Positions 47,169-56,581 of a stretch of DNA of 64,000 bases are shown piece after piece. Numbering within the stretch: the first letter of the stretch is position 1; every line of letters begins with the position of its first letter. Made by a program: the position numbers and the translations under genes. Below the pieces are notes generated by a model that worked only from the letters and a program-made list of their open reading frames with translations, was not told where the DNA came from and did not search any database. Source of the DNA: JAOUEA01 sp963790335 (GTDB taxonomy: Bacteria; Actinomycetota; UBA4738; HRBIN12); NCBI GenBank assembly GCA_963790335.1, contig CAWBOB010000008.1:1-64000 (forward strand). Direction: 5' to 3'.

Positions 47169-48290
47169 ATGACCGAGCGCGTGCACGAGCGGGTGTACAA
47201 CTTCGCCCCCGGACCGGCCACGCTGCCGGCGAGCGTGCTGGAGCAGGCGCAGCGCGATCTTGTCTCGTTGCCGGGCCTCGGCATCTCGCCGCTCGAGATC
47301 TCCCACCGCAGCCCATGGTTCCTCGACGTGATCGAGGAAGCCGCGACGACGATCGGCGACCTGCTCGGCGTGCCCCCGACGCACCGGGTGGTCTTCTGTC
47401 AGGGTGGGGCCACGCAGCAGTTCTCGATGGTGCCGATGAACCTCGCGATCGGACCCGACCGTCCTCCCGAGTACGTGGTCACCGGCTCGTGGGGCTCGAA
47501 GGCGGCCGCCGAGGCCGCGCGGCTCGGGCCGGCCGCCGTCATCTGGAACGGCTCGGATGGGGGCTACACCCGCGTGCCCGGACCCGCCGAGCATCGCGTG
47601 TCGCCCGCGGCAGCGTTCCTGCACGTGACGTCGAACGAGACCATCGAGGGCGTGCAATGGCCGGCGCTGCCCGCAGCCCCCGACGGCGTGCCGCTCGTCG
47701 TCGATGCGTCATCGGACTTCCTGTCTCGACCGCTCGGCGTCGGCGAGCTCGGGCTGCTGTACGCCGGCGCACAGAAGAACGCCGGGCCGGCCGGAGTGAC
47801 GGTCGCGATCGTGCGCGAGGACCTGTTGGAGCGCATCCCGGCCGGCGTGCCGACTGTGCTCGACTACCGCACCTACGTCGAGCACGGCTCCCTCTTCAAC
47901 ACCCCGCCGGTCTTCGCGATCTACATCGTGATGCTCGTGACCCGCTGGCTGCGCGATGAGGTCGGCGGACTCGCCGAGCAGGACCGTCGCAACCGTGCGA
48001 AGGCCTCACTCCTCTACGAGACGATCGACGACAGCGACGGCTTCTACACCGGGCACGCCGATCCCGCCGCGCGATCGATCGTGAACGTCACCTTCCGCCT
48101 GCCGAGCGACCAGCTCGACGCACGGTTCGTGACCGAAGCGACGGGGCTGGGGCTCGCCGAGCTGAAGGGACACCGCAGCGTCGGCGGCATCAGGGCGAGC
48201 ATCTACAACGCTATGCCGGTCGAGGGAGTCGAAGCGCTCGCCGGATTCATGCGCAGGTTCGCGGCGGCGAACTCGTCTACCTCAGACTAG
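47169..48290 (+). CDS. serC: Phosphoserine aminotransferase
   Basis: Transfers an amino group from glutamate to 3-phosphohydroxypyruvate in serine synthesis (and acts in vitamin B6 synthesis). 373 residues, normal length. Family text: VYNFAPGPATLPASVLEQAQ, ISPLEISHRSPWF, VVFCQGGATQQFSMVPMNL, VVDASSDFLSRPLGV, and the PLP lysine in LLYAGAQKNAGPAGVTVAIV. C-terminal GGIRASIYNAMPVEGVEALA is as expected. Its stop overlaps the opposite aminotransferase gene's end by 9 bases. Confidence 0.92.
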   Translation: MTERVHERVYNFAPGPATLPASVLEQAQRDLVSLPGLGISPLEISHRSPWFLDVIEEAATTIGDLLGVPPTHRVVFCQGGATQQFSMVPMNLAIGPDRPPEYVVTGSWGSKAAAEAARLGPAAVIWNGSDGGYTRVPGPAEHRVSPAAAFLHVTSNETIEGVQWPALPAAPDGVPLVVDASSDFLSRPLGVGELGLLYAGAQKNAGPAGVTVAIVREDLLERIPAGVPTVLDYRTYVEHGSLFNTPPVFAIYIVMLVTRWLRDEVGGLAEQDRRNRAKASLLYETIDDSDGFYTGHADPAARSIVNVTFRLPSDQLDARFVTEATGLGLAELKGHRSVGGIRASIYNAMPVEGVEALAGFMRRFAAANSSTSD

Positions 48291-49655
48291 CGACGGGCCG
48301 TCCGCGCCGACGAGCTCGTCCGCCATCTCGGCGTAGACCTGCGTGTGCCGGTCGACATCGTCTGCCGACGTGGCCGGCGACATCAGGGCCATGTTGTGGA
48401 ACGGCGTCATGAGGATGCCCCGGTTCAACAGGTAGAGATGGATGTAGGGGTCGACCAGGTCATCCTGTCCCGCTGCCGCCTCGGCGCCGTTGCGGGCCTC
48501 CTCGGGTCGGAACAGGTACTCGACGCGGCAGCCCAGGCGCACGACGTGCCACGGCAGTTCCCGGGACTCGATCACGCCACGCACCCCTCGCTCGAACCGT
48601 TCCCCCAGGGCGATCATGCGCTCGAAGGCCTCGTCGGTCATGACCTGTCCGAGGGTCGCACGCATGGCCGCCAGCGACAGCGCGTTGCCCGCAAGTGTGC
48701 CGCCCACGCCTCCGACGTCGGCGTTCTTCCAGTCGGTGTGTTCGTAGACCAGGTCGCTCACCCGCTGGCTCATGCCGTACGCGCCCGTCGCGACGCCCGC
48801 GCCGAGCGTCTTGCCGATGGTCACGAAGTCGGGATCGAGACCCCAGGCCTTGGTGCAGCCTCCCGGACCGGCGCTGATCGTATGGGTCTCGTCGATGATC
48901 AGGAGCGTGCCGTATCGCGTGCAGAGTTCCCGGACGGCCTCGTGGTATCCGGCGTCGGGCAGCACGATGCCGATGTTCGTCAGTGCGGGCTCGAACAGGC
49001 ACGCCGCGACATCGCCTTCGGCCAGCGCCGCCTCAAGGCCGGCGAGGTCGTTGATCTCGACCACCTTCGTCGTGCGGTCGAGCTCCACCGGCTGGCCGAT
49101 GTTCCCCTCGCGCGACACGGTGCGGCCATCCACGAGCGTGGCGATCGTCTCGTCGACCGAGCCGTGGTAGCACCAGTTGTGCACCACGATCTTCGGTCGC
49201 TGCGTGATCTCACGCGCCCACCTGATCACGAACCTGTTCGCGTCGGTCGCCGTGAGCGTGAACTGCCAGAAGGGAACCCCGAAGCGCCGAGCCATCTCCG
49301 TTCCGACCCATGCGGCGTCCTCTGTGGGCAGCATCAGCGTGATGCCCTTGCCGGCTTGTTCCGCGATCGCGTCGACGGCCACCTTCGGCGCGTGCCCAGC
49401 CATGCCTCCCGTGTCACCGAGGCAGAGATCGATGAAGTCGTTGCCGTCGACGTCGACGAAGTGCGCGCCTTCGGCTCGGTCGACGAAGATCGCGTGATCG
49501 CCGGGCCATCGGGTCATCCAGTTCATGGGGACACCGAAGAGCAGCGACGACTTCGCCTGCTCGGCCAGTGCCCCACTCCGGGCATGCCGCTCACGGAAGG
49601 TCGCTCGCTCCCGCTCCATCAGTTCCGCCACCCGTGAACGATCGATCGTCCTCAC
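48282..49655 (-). CDS. Class III aminotransferase (glutamate-1-semialdehyde aminomutase-like)
   Basis: 457 residues. PLP fold type I, class III: DVDGNDFIDLCLGDTGGMAG near residue 70, FEPALTNIGIVLPDAG, LLIIDETHTISAGPGG (Asp for the pyridine nitrogen) and the lysine in FVTIGKTLGAGVATGAYGM. The text resembles aspartate aminotransferase-family proteins related to GSA aminomutase, but it has DTGGMAGH where HemL has a different loop, so a haem role is unlikely. Divergent from the alpha-oxoamine synthase gene with a 144-base shared promoter region, which may mean a joint pathway. Confidence 0.83.
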   Translation of the reverse strand: MRTIDRSRVAELMERERATFRERHARSGALAEQAKSSLLFGVPMNWMTRWPGDHAIFVDRAEGAHFVDVDGNDFIDLCLGDTGGMAGHAPKVAVDAIAEQAGKGITLMLPTEDAAWVGTEMARRFGVPFWQFTLTATDANRFVIRWAREITQRPKIVVHNWCYHGSVDETIATLVDGRTVSREGNIGQPVELDRTTKVVEINDLAGLEAALAEGDVAACLFEPALTNIGIVLPDAGYHEAVRELCTRYGTLLIIDETHTISAGPGGCTKAWGLDPDFVTIGKTLGAGVATGAYGMSQRVSDLVYEHTDWKNADVGGVGGTLAGNALSLAAMRATLGQVMTDEAFERMIALGERFERGVRGVIESRELPWHVVRLGCRVEYLFRPEEARNGAEAAAGQDDLVDPYIHLYLLNRGILMTPFHNMALMSPATSADDVDRHTQVYAEMADELVGADGPSLV

Positions 49656-49799
49656 CGCGTTCCCCCTCGTGATGATCTGCCTCGGAGCCAGGTCCGGAGT
49701 CTAGCCGGGTCTTCGGAAGCGGGTCCCGTCGGCGCGGATCGCCCACACTCACCCGGGACGCATAAAGGTGTGCCCGGGTTGGACCGATGGGGTAGGACG

Positions 49800-51173
49800 A
49801 TGGAGCCCGAGCACGACTTCCCCCGCCGTCGGCTGAACGATGGACTCGGCCGGCGGCTCAGCGACCTGGCCGTTGACCCCGTCACGGGCGGCACACCTCG
49901 CCGACGTGACCACGATGGCTGGCTGGACCGCTGGGTGGCGACGGTCTCGGACCTCACCCGCCTCAAGAACACGCATCCGATGATGGATGCGATCATCGAG
50001 GAGCAGAACGGCCGCAAGATCCGCATCGGCGATCGTTGGCTCACCGACTGGGCATCGTGCAACTACCTCGGCTTCGACCTCGATCAGGAGATCATCGACT
50101 CGGTGCCCGACTACCTGGCTCGCTGGGGCACCCACCCGTCGTGGTCACGCCTGCTCGGCAACCCGCGCCTGTATCCCGAGATCGAGGAGGAGCTCACCGA
50201 GCTACTCGGCACCGAGGACTCGCTCGTGTTGCCGACGATCACGCACATCCACATGTCGGTCATCCCGGTACTGGCCGGTGAGGGCACGATCTTCCTTGAC
50301 GGCAGGGCTCACAAGACGATCTTCGATGGGGCCATGGTCGCGGCGGGCCATGGCGCCAAGGTCGTACGGTTCCGACACAACGACTACGAGCATCTCGGAG
50401 AGCTGCTGCGTGCGAGCGACCCGGGTAGTCCCCGCCTCATCGCGATGGACGGCGTGAACTCCATGACCGGGAACGCGCCCGACCTCGTTGCGTTCTCCCG
50501 GATCGCCGGAGAACACGGTGCGCTGCTCTACATCGACGACGCCCACGGGTTCGGGGTGGTGGGCGAACGGTCGCCCGACGAGCTCTGCGGGTACGGGATC
50601 AAGGGCAACGGCATCATGCGGCACCTCGGCGTCGCCTACGACAACACCGTCTTCGTCGCCGGATTCTCGAAGTCCTACTCCTCCCTCCTGGCGTTCGTGG
50701 CGCTTCCCACGCGGCTGAAGGATGCCCTCAAGGTGCTGGCTCCGCCGTACCTGTACTCGGGACCGTCGCCCGTCGCCTCGCTCGCCACCACCATCAGCGG
50801 GCTCCAGGTGAACCGCACCAGGGGCGACCGGTACCGAGCCGACCTGTGGCGCATGACGCACCGGCTGCTCGACGCGCTACACGACATGGGCATCCGAACA
50901 CCCAACACGTCGGGGTTCCCCATCGTGGAGGTACCGCTCGCGAATCACGCGGAGATCGACGAGATGGGCCGCTACCTGTTCGAGCACGGGCAGTACGCCA
51001 CCATGGCGGCGTACCCCTTGGTGCCGGTGAACGAGGTCGGCTTCCGCATCCAGGTGACCGCGGCCAACACCGACGAGGAGATCGACGACCTGATCTCGGT
51101 GCTGGGATCGCTCCACGATCACTTCCTGCTCGAGCAGACCGAGGACGCGTTCGCGCCCACCGGACTGGCCTAG
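49800..51173 (+). CDS. Alpha-oxoamine synthase-like PLP enzyme (AONS/serine palmitoyltransferase/CqsA superfamily)
   Basis: 457 residues. Features of the decarboxylating acyl-CoA:amino acid condensing enzymes: DWASCNYLGFDLDQEIIDSV, WGTHPSWSRLLGNPRLYPEI, HIHMSVIPVLAGEG, FRHNDYEHLGELL, LYIDDAHGFGVVGERSP (Asp and His contacts) and the PLP lysine in VFVAGFSKSYSSLLAFVALP. It is longer than 8-amino-7-oxononanoate synthase (about 390) and has no biotin genes nearby. It is followed 23 bases later by an SDR gene, as in sphingoid-base or CAI-1-type ketone synthesis. ATG 49800 with GGGGTAGGACG upstream. Actual acyl and amino substrates unknown. Confidence 0.8.
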   Translation: MEPEHDFPRRRLNDGLGRRLSDLAVDPVTGGTPRRRDHDGWLDRWVATVSDLTRLKNTHPMMDAIIEEQNGRKIRIGDRWLTDWASCNYLGFDLDQEIIDSVPDYLARWGTHPSWSRLLGNPRLYPEIEEELTELLGTEDSLVLPTITHIHMSVIPVLAGEGTIFLDGRAHKTIFDGAMVAAGHGAKVVRFRHNDYEHLGELLRASDPGSPRLIAMDGVNSMTGNAPDLVAFSRIAGEHGALLYIDDAHGFGVVGERSPDELCGYGIKGNGIMRHLGVAYDNTVFVAGFSKSYSSLLAFVALPTRLKDALKVLAPPYLYSGPSPVASLATTISGLQVNRTRGDRYRADLWRMTHRLLDALHDMGIRTPNTSGFPIVEVPLANHAEIDEMGRYLFEHGQYATMAAYPLVPVNEVGFRIQVTAANTDEEIDDLISVLGSLHDHFLLEQTEDAFAPTGLA

Positions 51174-51196
51174 AGCTCGCAGGGCGGGAGAAACCC

Positions 51197-52030
51197 ATGT
51201 CGGTCGGATCCGTCGGCTTCGGCAGGTTGCAGGACCGGACGGCTCTGGTGACCGGTGGGTCATCCGGCATCGGCCTGGCGATCGTCTCGAGGTTCGTCTC
51301 CGAAGGCGCGCGTGTGACCGCGGTCGCGCGACGGTACCGGCCCGAGGTCGACGACGTCGGCGCGGCGTTCGTGGCGGCCGATGCCGGCGACGCCGAGCAG
51401 ATGCGGGCCGCGCTGCAGACCGCGGTCGAGCGCACCGGTCCGCTCGACGTGGTGGTCTTGAACGCCGGCATCGCGAGCCTCGACGCCGACGCACTCGAAG
51501 ACACCGATCTCGCCGAGGTCGGCGAACTCGTGCGGGTCAATACGATGGGCGTGCTGAACGGGCTCGCGTGCGTGCCCCCCTACCTGCGTGACGGTGCGAG
51601 CGTGATCATCACGGCCTCCGCAGCTACGTCGTGGGCCTTCCCGGGGTACATGGGATACAGCCTGTCGAAGGCCCCGCTGCACGAGATGGCTCGCCACGCG
51701 GCCATGAAGCTCGGGAGCCGCGGGATCCGGGTGAACACGGTGAGCCCCGGAACGGTGCTGACGCCGATGCAGCCGCCCGACGACCCGGAAGCGCAGATCG
51801 CCAGGGTGGCGACCTGCCTCGGACGTGCGGCGTTCCCCGACGAGGTGGCCGGGGTCTACGTGTTCCTCGCCTCCGATGACAGCACGTACGTGACCGGTAC
51901 CGACGTCCGTGCCGACGGCGGGTGGCTCGACGGACTCACCGAGGCGCATGCGCAGGCGGTGCTGGCGGGCCTGCGCGCCGGCGACCAGCACGGTCTGCCG
52001 ATGCGCAACCCCGCAGGTCACGCACCGTGA
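51197..52030 (+). CDS. Short-chain dehydrogenase/reductase
   Basis: 277 residues. Cofactor motif ALVTGGSSGIGLAIVSRF, the VLNAGIA strand, catalytic Ser in VIITASAATSW and the YxxxK in GYMGYSLSKAPLHEMA. The end SDDSTYVTGTDVRADGGWLD is typical of classical SDRs. The position right behind the alpha-oxoamine synthase suggests it reduces the amino ketone made there. The last 25 residues (QAVLAGLRAGDQHGLPMRNP) are an unusual extension. Followed 24 bases later by the GGDEF/EAL gene. Confidence 0.87.
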   Translation: MSVGSVGFGRLQDRTALVTGGSSGIGLAIVSRFVSEGARVTAVARRYRPEVDDVGAAFVAADAGDAEQMRAALQTAVERTGPLDVVVLNAGIASLDADALEDTDLAEVGELVRVNTMGVLNGLACVPPYLRDGASVIITASAATSWAFPGYMGYSLSKAPLHEMARHAAMKLGSRGIRVNTVSPGTVLTPMQPPDDPEAQIARVATCLGRAAFPDEVAGVYVFLASDDSTYVTGTDVRADGGWLDGLTEAHAQAVLAGLRAGDQHGLPMRNPAGHAP

Positions 52031-52054
52031 CTACCCGAAACGAGGTATCAGCAC

Positions 52055-55000
52055 GTGACCGATGACACCGATAACGCACAGGTGAAGAACCGGGCGTGGA
52101 TCGTGTACCCCCTGGCTGCGGTCGCTGCGACCGTGGCGTACTACGTGCTCGGCAACAACAGCTACCTCTTCAACGTGATCGGCCTCACGTCGCCCGTGTT
52201 GATCTTGGTCGCGGTCCGCTTGCACAAGCCGGAGCGTCGCGCGCCCTGGTTCCTGATCGCGGCGGGGCAGTTCTTGTTCATCGCCGGCGACGTGGTGTCG
52301 TACAACTACGAGCGATTCAACCTTGCGCTGCCGAGCATCTTCCCGCTCGACTACGCGTTCACCTCCACGGGTGACGTCCCCTTCCCCGGGCCGGCGGACC
52401 TGCTGTACCTGAGCGTGTACCCGTGCCTGATCGCCGGAGTGATCATGCTCATCCAGGCCCGCAGCCCCGGTCGGGACCGGGCGGGGCTGCTCGACTCGGC
52501 GATGGTCGCGATCGGCGTGGGCACCATCACCTGGGTGATGCTGATCGCGCCCTACCTCCAGCTCGACGACCTGGATCTCAAGGTCAAGCTCACCGCCATG
52601 GCGTACCCGGTCATGGACCTGTTGCTCGCCGCCGCCGCGATCCGGCTCGCGGTGAGCGCGGGGCGCCGTCCGGTCGCCTTCTACCTGCTCATGGTCTCGA
52701 TCGTGGCGCTGTTCGCGACCGACGCCATGTACGCGTGGTTCGGCCTGTACACCGAGAGTGGATACCAACCCGGAAGTGGATGGCTCGAGGCCGGATGGAT
52801 GTCGTTCTACGTCGTGCTCGGCACCGCCGCCTTGCACCCGTCGATGCGGATCCTGACCGAGCGCGCCCCCGGGAGCGAGGAACGGCTCACGGTCGGACGC
52901 CTGGTGCTCCTGACGGCTGCGGCGCTGTCGCCCCCCGTCGTCCGCCTCGTGCAGCTGAACCGAGGCGAAGCCGTCGACGTCGGCGTGCTGAGCATCGCCT
53001 CGATCGTGCTCTTCCTGCTCGTGGTGCTTCGCATGGCGGGGCTCATCCGGCAGCAGGAGCGATTCGCGGAGCGCGAGCGCGCCCTGCGCCGGGCGGGCAC
53101 CACCCTCGTGACGGCGACGAGCCGCGACGGCATCAACGAGGCGGCCATCGACGCGGCGAGAGCCCTCGCCGGTCAGGACGCCTCCATCCGCATGTGCGAC
53201 AAGGTGGAAGGCCTGGACGAGGTCATCGTGGTCGCGGCTGCCGGAGGCTCGGTCGACACGCATCAGATGCGGCTGTCGCTCAGCATCCTGGAGCGATGGA
53301 AGCTCGATCGTCTGCTCGCCAACGACGCCTACGTGATCAAGGGGTATGAGAGCATGCTCCGCGAACCGCTCGCGCTGGCCATCGGCGATGAAGGATCGGT
53401 GCTCGTCGCTCCGCTGTTCATCAAGGAAGAGCTCCACGGTCTCATGGTGGTCGGTACGCCGACCGAGATGCCGCGTTCGGTTGCCGACTCGATGCGGGCG
53501 TTGTCGTCGCAGGTCGCGCTCGCGCTGGAGTCCGCCACCCTCACCGAGGATCTGTTGATCAAGCAAGGTGAGGCCCGGTTCGCCTCGCTCGTGAGCAACT
53601 CGTCCGACGTGATCTGCGTGATCGGACCCGATACCACCGTGACGTACGCGAGCCCGTCCGCCTCCCGCGTGCTGGGGTTCGCTCCTTCCCAGATCGAGGG
53701 CACGAGGTTCAGCGACCTGATCCATCCCGACGACATGACGCGCGTGCTGCAGTTCCTGTCCCCCATCGGTGACTCGGAGGGGCAGACCGGCCTCACCGAG
53801 TTCCGCCTTCGGCGTCGTGACGGGGAGTACGTCTACACCGAGACCCTCCGGACCAACCTGCTGCAGGACCCCAACGTCAAGGGCACCGTGCTCAACACGC
53901 GAGATGTCACCGAACGCAAGCAGTTCGAGGAACAGCTCGCCCACCAGGCCTTCCACGACTCGGTCACCTCGCTTGCCAACCGCGCCCTGTTCCACGATCG
54001 CGTCTCGCACGCGTTGCAGCGCCAGACCCGTGAACACGAACCGATCTCCGTGCTGTTCATGGACCTCGACGACTTCAAGACGATCAACGACTCCCTCGGA
54101 CACGCGGCAGGCGATCAGCTGCTGTTCGAGGTCGGTGACCGACTCAAGGGCTGCCTGCGGACCGCCGACACCGCAGCGCGCCTCGGCGGCGACGAGTTCG
54201 CGATCCTGCTCGAGGACGGGGACGAGGGCGTGACCGCGGCCGACGTGGCCGAGCGCATCATGGACCTCATGGAAGAACCCTTCACCCTGGAGGGCAAGGA
54301 GGTCTACGTGCGTGCCTCGGTGGGCATCGCAACCGCCGACGGGGATCGAGCCGGCGACGTCGAAGATCTGCTGCGCAATGCCGACGTCGCGATGTACATG
54401 GCCAAGGAACGCGGCAAGGGCCGGTATCAGGTCTTCGAGCCGGCCATGCACGACACGGCGCTCAAGCGGCTGGAGCTCAAGGCCGACCTCCAGCACGCCC
54501 TCGAGCACGGTGAGTACGTGCTGTACTTCCAGCCGGTGATCGAGCTCGAGTCCGGGCGCATCTCGGGCGTCGAGGCCCTGGTGCGATGGATCCACCCCGT
54601 TCGTGGACTGGTGCCACCGCTCGACTTCATCCCGCTCGCCGAGGAGACCGGACTCATCGTGCCGATCGGCCGGTGGGTCCTGGCCGAGGCCTGCCGGGTC
54701 GCCGTCGAGCTGCAGGCGCAGTTCCCGAGCGACCCACCGTTGCACATGGCGGTGAACCTCTCCGCGCGACAGATCGCGAGACCCGAGCTCGTGGACGAGG
54801 TCCGCGACATCCTGCTGGATACCGGGCTCGACCCGGGCTCGTTGATCCTGGAGATCACCGAAACGGTGATGATGCAGGACATGGAACTCTCCATCGAACG
54901 GCTCGGCATGCTGAAGGAGCTCGGCGTGCAGCTCGCCGTCGACGACTTCGGTACGGGCTACTCCTCACTCAACTACATCAGGCGCTTCCCGGTCGACATC

Positions 55001-55285
55001 CTCAAGGTCGACAAGTCGTTCATCGATGGCGTGAGCGACGGCGGGGAGGCCTCGGCGCTCACCGAAGCCGTCATCAAGCTCGCCGGCATCCTGCACCTGC
55101 GTCCCGTCGCCGAAGGCATCGAGCGCGCCGACCAGCTTCAGCGGCTGCTGGAGCTGCGCTGCGATCTCGGTCAGGGGTACTTCTTCGCGAAGCCGTTGCC
55201 GACCGACGAGCTGGCCGAGCTGCTGGGCGAGCGCGCCGCGATGAGCAGCGAAGCCGAGGCGCTGGCCAACGGCCGGCAGCACTGA
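52055..55285 (+). CDS. Membrane-bound PAS-GGDEF-EAL cyclic di-GMP protein
   Basis: 1076 residues. About nine membrane helices in residues 15-330 (AVAATVAYYVLG to IVLFLLVVLRMAGLI), a GAF-like segment about 340-500, a PAS domain about 510-630 (FASLVSNSSDVICVIGPDTT), GGDEF about 640-800 with an intact RLGGDEFAILLEDGDE, and EAL about 815-1060 with GVEALVRWIHP, NLSARQIARPELV, VDDFGTGYSSLNYIRRFPVD and QGYFFAKPLP. Both active sites look intact, so it may make and break cyclic di-GMP. GTG start after GAGGTATCAGCAC. Last gene of the run with the alpha-oxoamine synthase and SDR, so the membrane part might sense a small molecule. Confidence 0.88.
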   Translation: MTDDTDNAQVKNRAWIVYPLAAVAATVAYYVLGNNSYLFNVIGLTSPVLILVAVRLHKPERRAPWFLIAAGQFLFIAGDVVSYNYERFNLALPSIFPLDYAFTSTGDVPFPGPADLLYLSVYPCLIAGVIMLIQARSPGRDRAGLLDSAMVAIGVGTITWVMLIAPYLQLDDLDLKVKLTAMAYPVMDLLLAAAAIRLAVSAGRRPVAFYLLMVSIVALFATDAMYAWFGLYTESGYQPGSGWLEAGWMSFYVVLGTAALHPSMRILTERAPGSEERLTVGRLVLLTAAALSPPVVRLVQLNRGEAVDVGVLSIASIVLFLLVVLRMAGLIRQQERFAERERALRRAGTTLVTATSRDGINEAAIDAARALAGQDASIRMCDKVEGLDEVIVVAAAGGSVDTHQMRLSLSILERWKLDRLLANDAYVIKGYESMLREPLALAIGDEGSVLVAPLFIKEELHGLMVVGTPTEMPRSVADSMRALSSQVALALESATLTEDLLIKQGEARFASLVSNSSDVICVIGPDTTVTYASPSASRVLGFAPSQIEGTRFSDLIHPDDMTRVLQFLSPIGDSEGQTGLTEFRLRRRDGEYVYTETLRTNLLQDPNVKGTVLNTRDVTERKQFEEQLAHQAFHDSVTSLANRALFHDRVSHALQRQTREHEPISVLFMDLDDFKTINDSLGHAAGDQLLFEVGDRLKGCLRTADTAARLGGDEFAILLEDGDEGVTAADVAERIMDLMEEPFTLEGKEVYVRASVGIATADGDRAGDVEDLLRNADVAMYMAKERGKGRYQVFEPAMHDTALKRLELKADLQHALEHGEYVLYFQPVIELESGRISGVEALVRWIHPVRGLVPPLDFIPLAEETGLIVPIGRWVLAEACRVAVELQAQFPSDPPLHMAVNLSARQIARPELVDEVRDILLDTGLDPGSLILEITETVMMQDMELSIERLGMLKELGVQLAVDDFGTGYSSLNYIRRFPVDILKVDKSFIDGVSDGGEASALTEAVIKLAGILHLRPVAEGIERADQLQRLLELRCDLGQGYFFAKPLPTDELAELLGERAAMSSEAEALANGRQH

Positions 55286-55349
55286 CCCACCGCACCGCTC
55301 GCGCCCGATCGCAGGCGCCCGCCGCCTGAGCCCGTACCCTGAGAGCTCG

Positions 55350-56546
55350 ATGCGTCGTTCCCGCTTCCTGCTCGCCATCTGCGTCGCCGTGGCGACCGCC
55401 GTCATCGCGGGGGCGTCGGCGGGAGCGGCCACCTCGCGGTGGGAGCAGCGCGTGGATTCGCTGGTCCGTGGGCTGCCGGTCTCGGTCACCATCGCGCTCC
55501 AGGGCGAGACGCTGTACCGCCAGAAGGACTGGGTCGATCGGCCACCGGCGTCGAACGAGAAGCTGTTGCTCTCGATGGCGCTGCTGAAGCGGGTCGGTCC
55601 CGATTCGACCATCCCGACGCGGCTGTTCGCCACCGAGCGCACCGGTACCGACGGTGCGATCGAGGGCAACCTCTGGATCGTGGGGCATGGCGATCCGGAG
55701 ATCGATGCCCTCGACATGGCGGAGATGGCGCGCACCATGGTCGACGCGGGCATCGAACGGGTGCGAGGCCGCGTGTTCGGGAGCACGGGACCCTTCGCGC
55801 GGGACTGGTGGGCTCCCGGGTGGCGTGACTACTTCCCCCGCGTGTACATCGCGCTGCCGACCGGATTGACCTTCCGGTTCAACGAGGGGTCCGGAGGGAG
55901 GCACCTGCGGGATCCGGAGCGGCTGGCGGCCAAGGCCCTCACGAGGAAGCTCGAAGCTCGCGGCATCGCGGTGACCGGCAAGCCGGGATCCGGATCGCCG
56001 CCGAGCGGGCTCGTCTCGCTCGCATCGATCCGCAGTGATCCGCTCGTCTCGATCATGCAGCGCATGAACACGATCTCCAGCAACTTCCGCGCCGAGGTGC
56101 TCGGCAAGATGCTCGGCGCGACACGCCTCGGTCCCCCAGGCACGATCGCCAAGGGCGCCCGCGTGGTGGAGCGCTTCGCCGCGGCCCGGGGCGTGCGCAT
56201 CGAGGCGTACGACGCATCGGGCCTGTCCTACGACAACCGGGCCAGCACGGCGGATCTCGTGAGCCTGCTGCGGGTCGCGGAACGAGCTCCGTGGGGTGAA
56301 GTGCTGCGCAACACGCTTCCCGCCGGCGGAGAGGGAACGCTGCAGGACCGGCTCGAGAAGGTCACGGTGCGAGCCAAGACGGGCACCCTGATCGACGTCT
56401 CCGCCCTGTCGGGATGGGTCTGGCTGGAACGCGAGGACGCGTGGGCCACCTTCTCGATCCTGTCGAGCGGCATCGACGAGGACCGAGCCAAGTCGATCGA
56501 GAACAAGATCGTGCGCGTCGTCGCGGCCAACGCCGCGCTCGGATGA
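55350..56546 (+). CDS. D-alanyl-D-alanine carboxypeptidase/endopeptidase (PBP4, S13 family)
   Basis: 398 residues with a signal peptide (FLLAICVAVATAVIAGASAG). Penicillin-binding motifs: SxxK in PPASNEKLLLSMALLKR, SxN in MNTISSNFRAEVLGKML and KTG in VRAKTGTLIDVSALSGWVWL. The insert between the first and second motifs is shorter than in E. coli PBP4. It trims or cleaves peptide cross-links in peptidoglycan. The last codons and stop are repeated just downstream (see repeat). Confidence 0.87.
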   Translation: MRRSRFLLAICVAVATAVIAGASAGAATSRWEQRVDSLVRGLPVSVTIALQGETLYRQKDWVDRPPASNEKLLLSMALLKRVGPDSTIPTRLFATERTGTDGAIEGNLWIVGHGDPEIDALDMAEMARTMVDAGIERVRGRVFGSTGPFARDWWAPGWRDYFPRVYIALPTGLTFRFNEGSGGRHLRDPERLAAKALTRKLEARGIAVTGKPGSGSPPSGLVSLASIRSDPLVSIMQRMNTISSNFRAEVLGKMLGATRLGPPGTIAKGARVVERFAAARGVRIEAYDASGLSYDNRASTADLVSLLRVAERAPWGEVLRNTLPAGGEGTLQDRLEKVTVRAKTGTLIDVSALSGWVWLEREDAWATFSILSSGIDEDRAKSIENKIVRVVAANAALG

Positions 56547-56573
56547 AGGCGGCCAACGCCGCGCTCGGATGAA
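56523..56573. repeat. Tandem 25-base duplication at the end of the carboxypeptidase gene
   Basis: The segment 56523-56547 (GCGGCCAACGCC... to the stop and the next base) occurs again at 56549-56573, a period of 26. It includes the TGA stop. The 3' end of the opposite GNAT gene lies 9 bases further on. It could be a real duplication or an assembly stutter. Confidence 0.8.
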
Positions 56574-56581
56574 AAGGCAGC

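Noticed and set aside
49800..51173. Biotin synthesis enzyme BioF
   Set aside because: Longer than BioF, has an atypical lysine motif, and no other bio gene is present; kept as an unassigned alpha-oxoamine synthase-like protein.
52031..54745. 904-codon minus-strand frame
   Set aside because: Antisense to the GGDEF/EAL gene; composition dominated by His, Arg, Asp and Gly with no recognisable domain.
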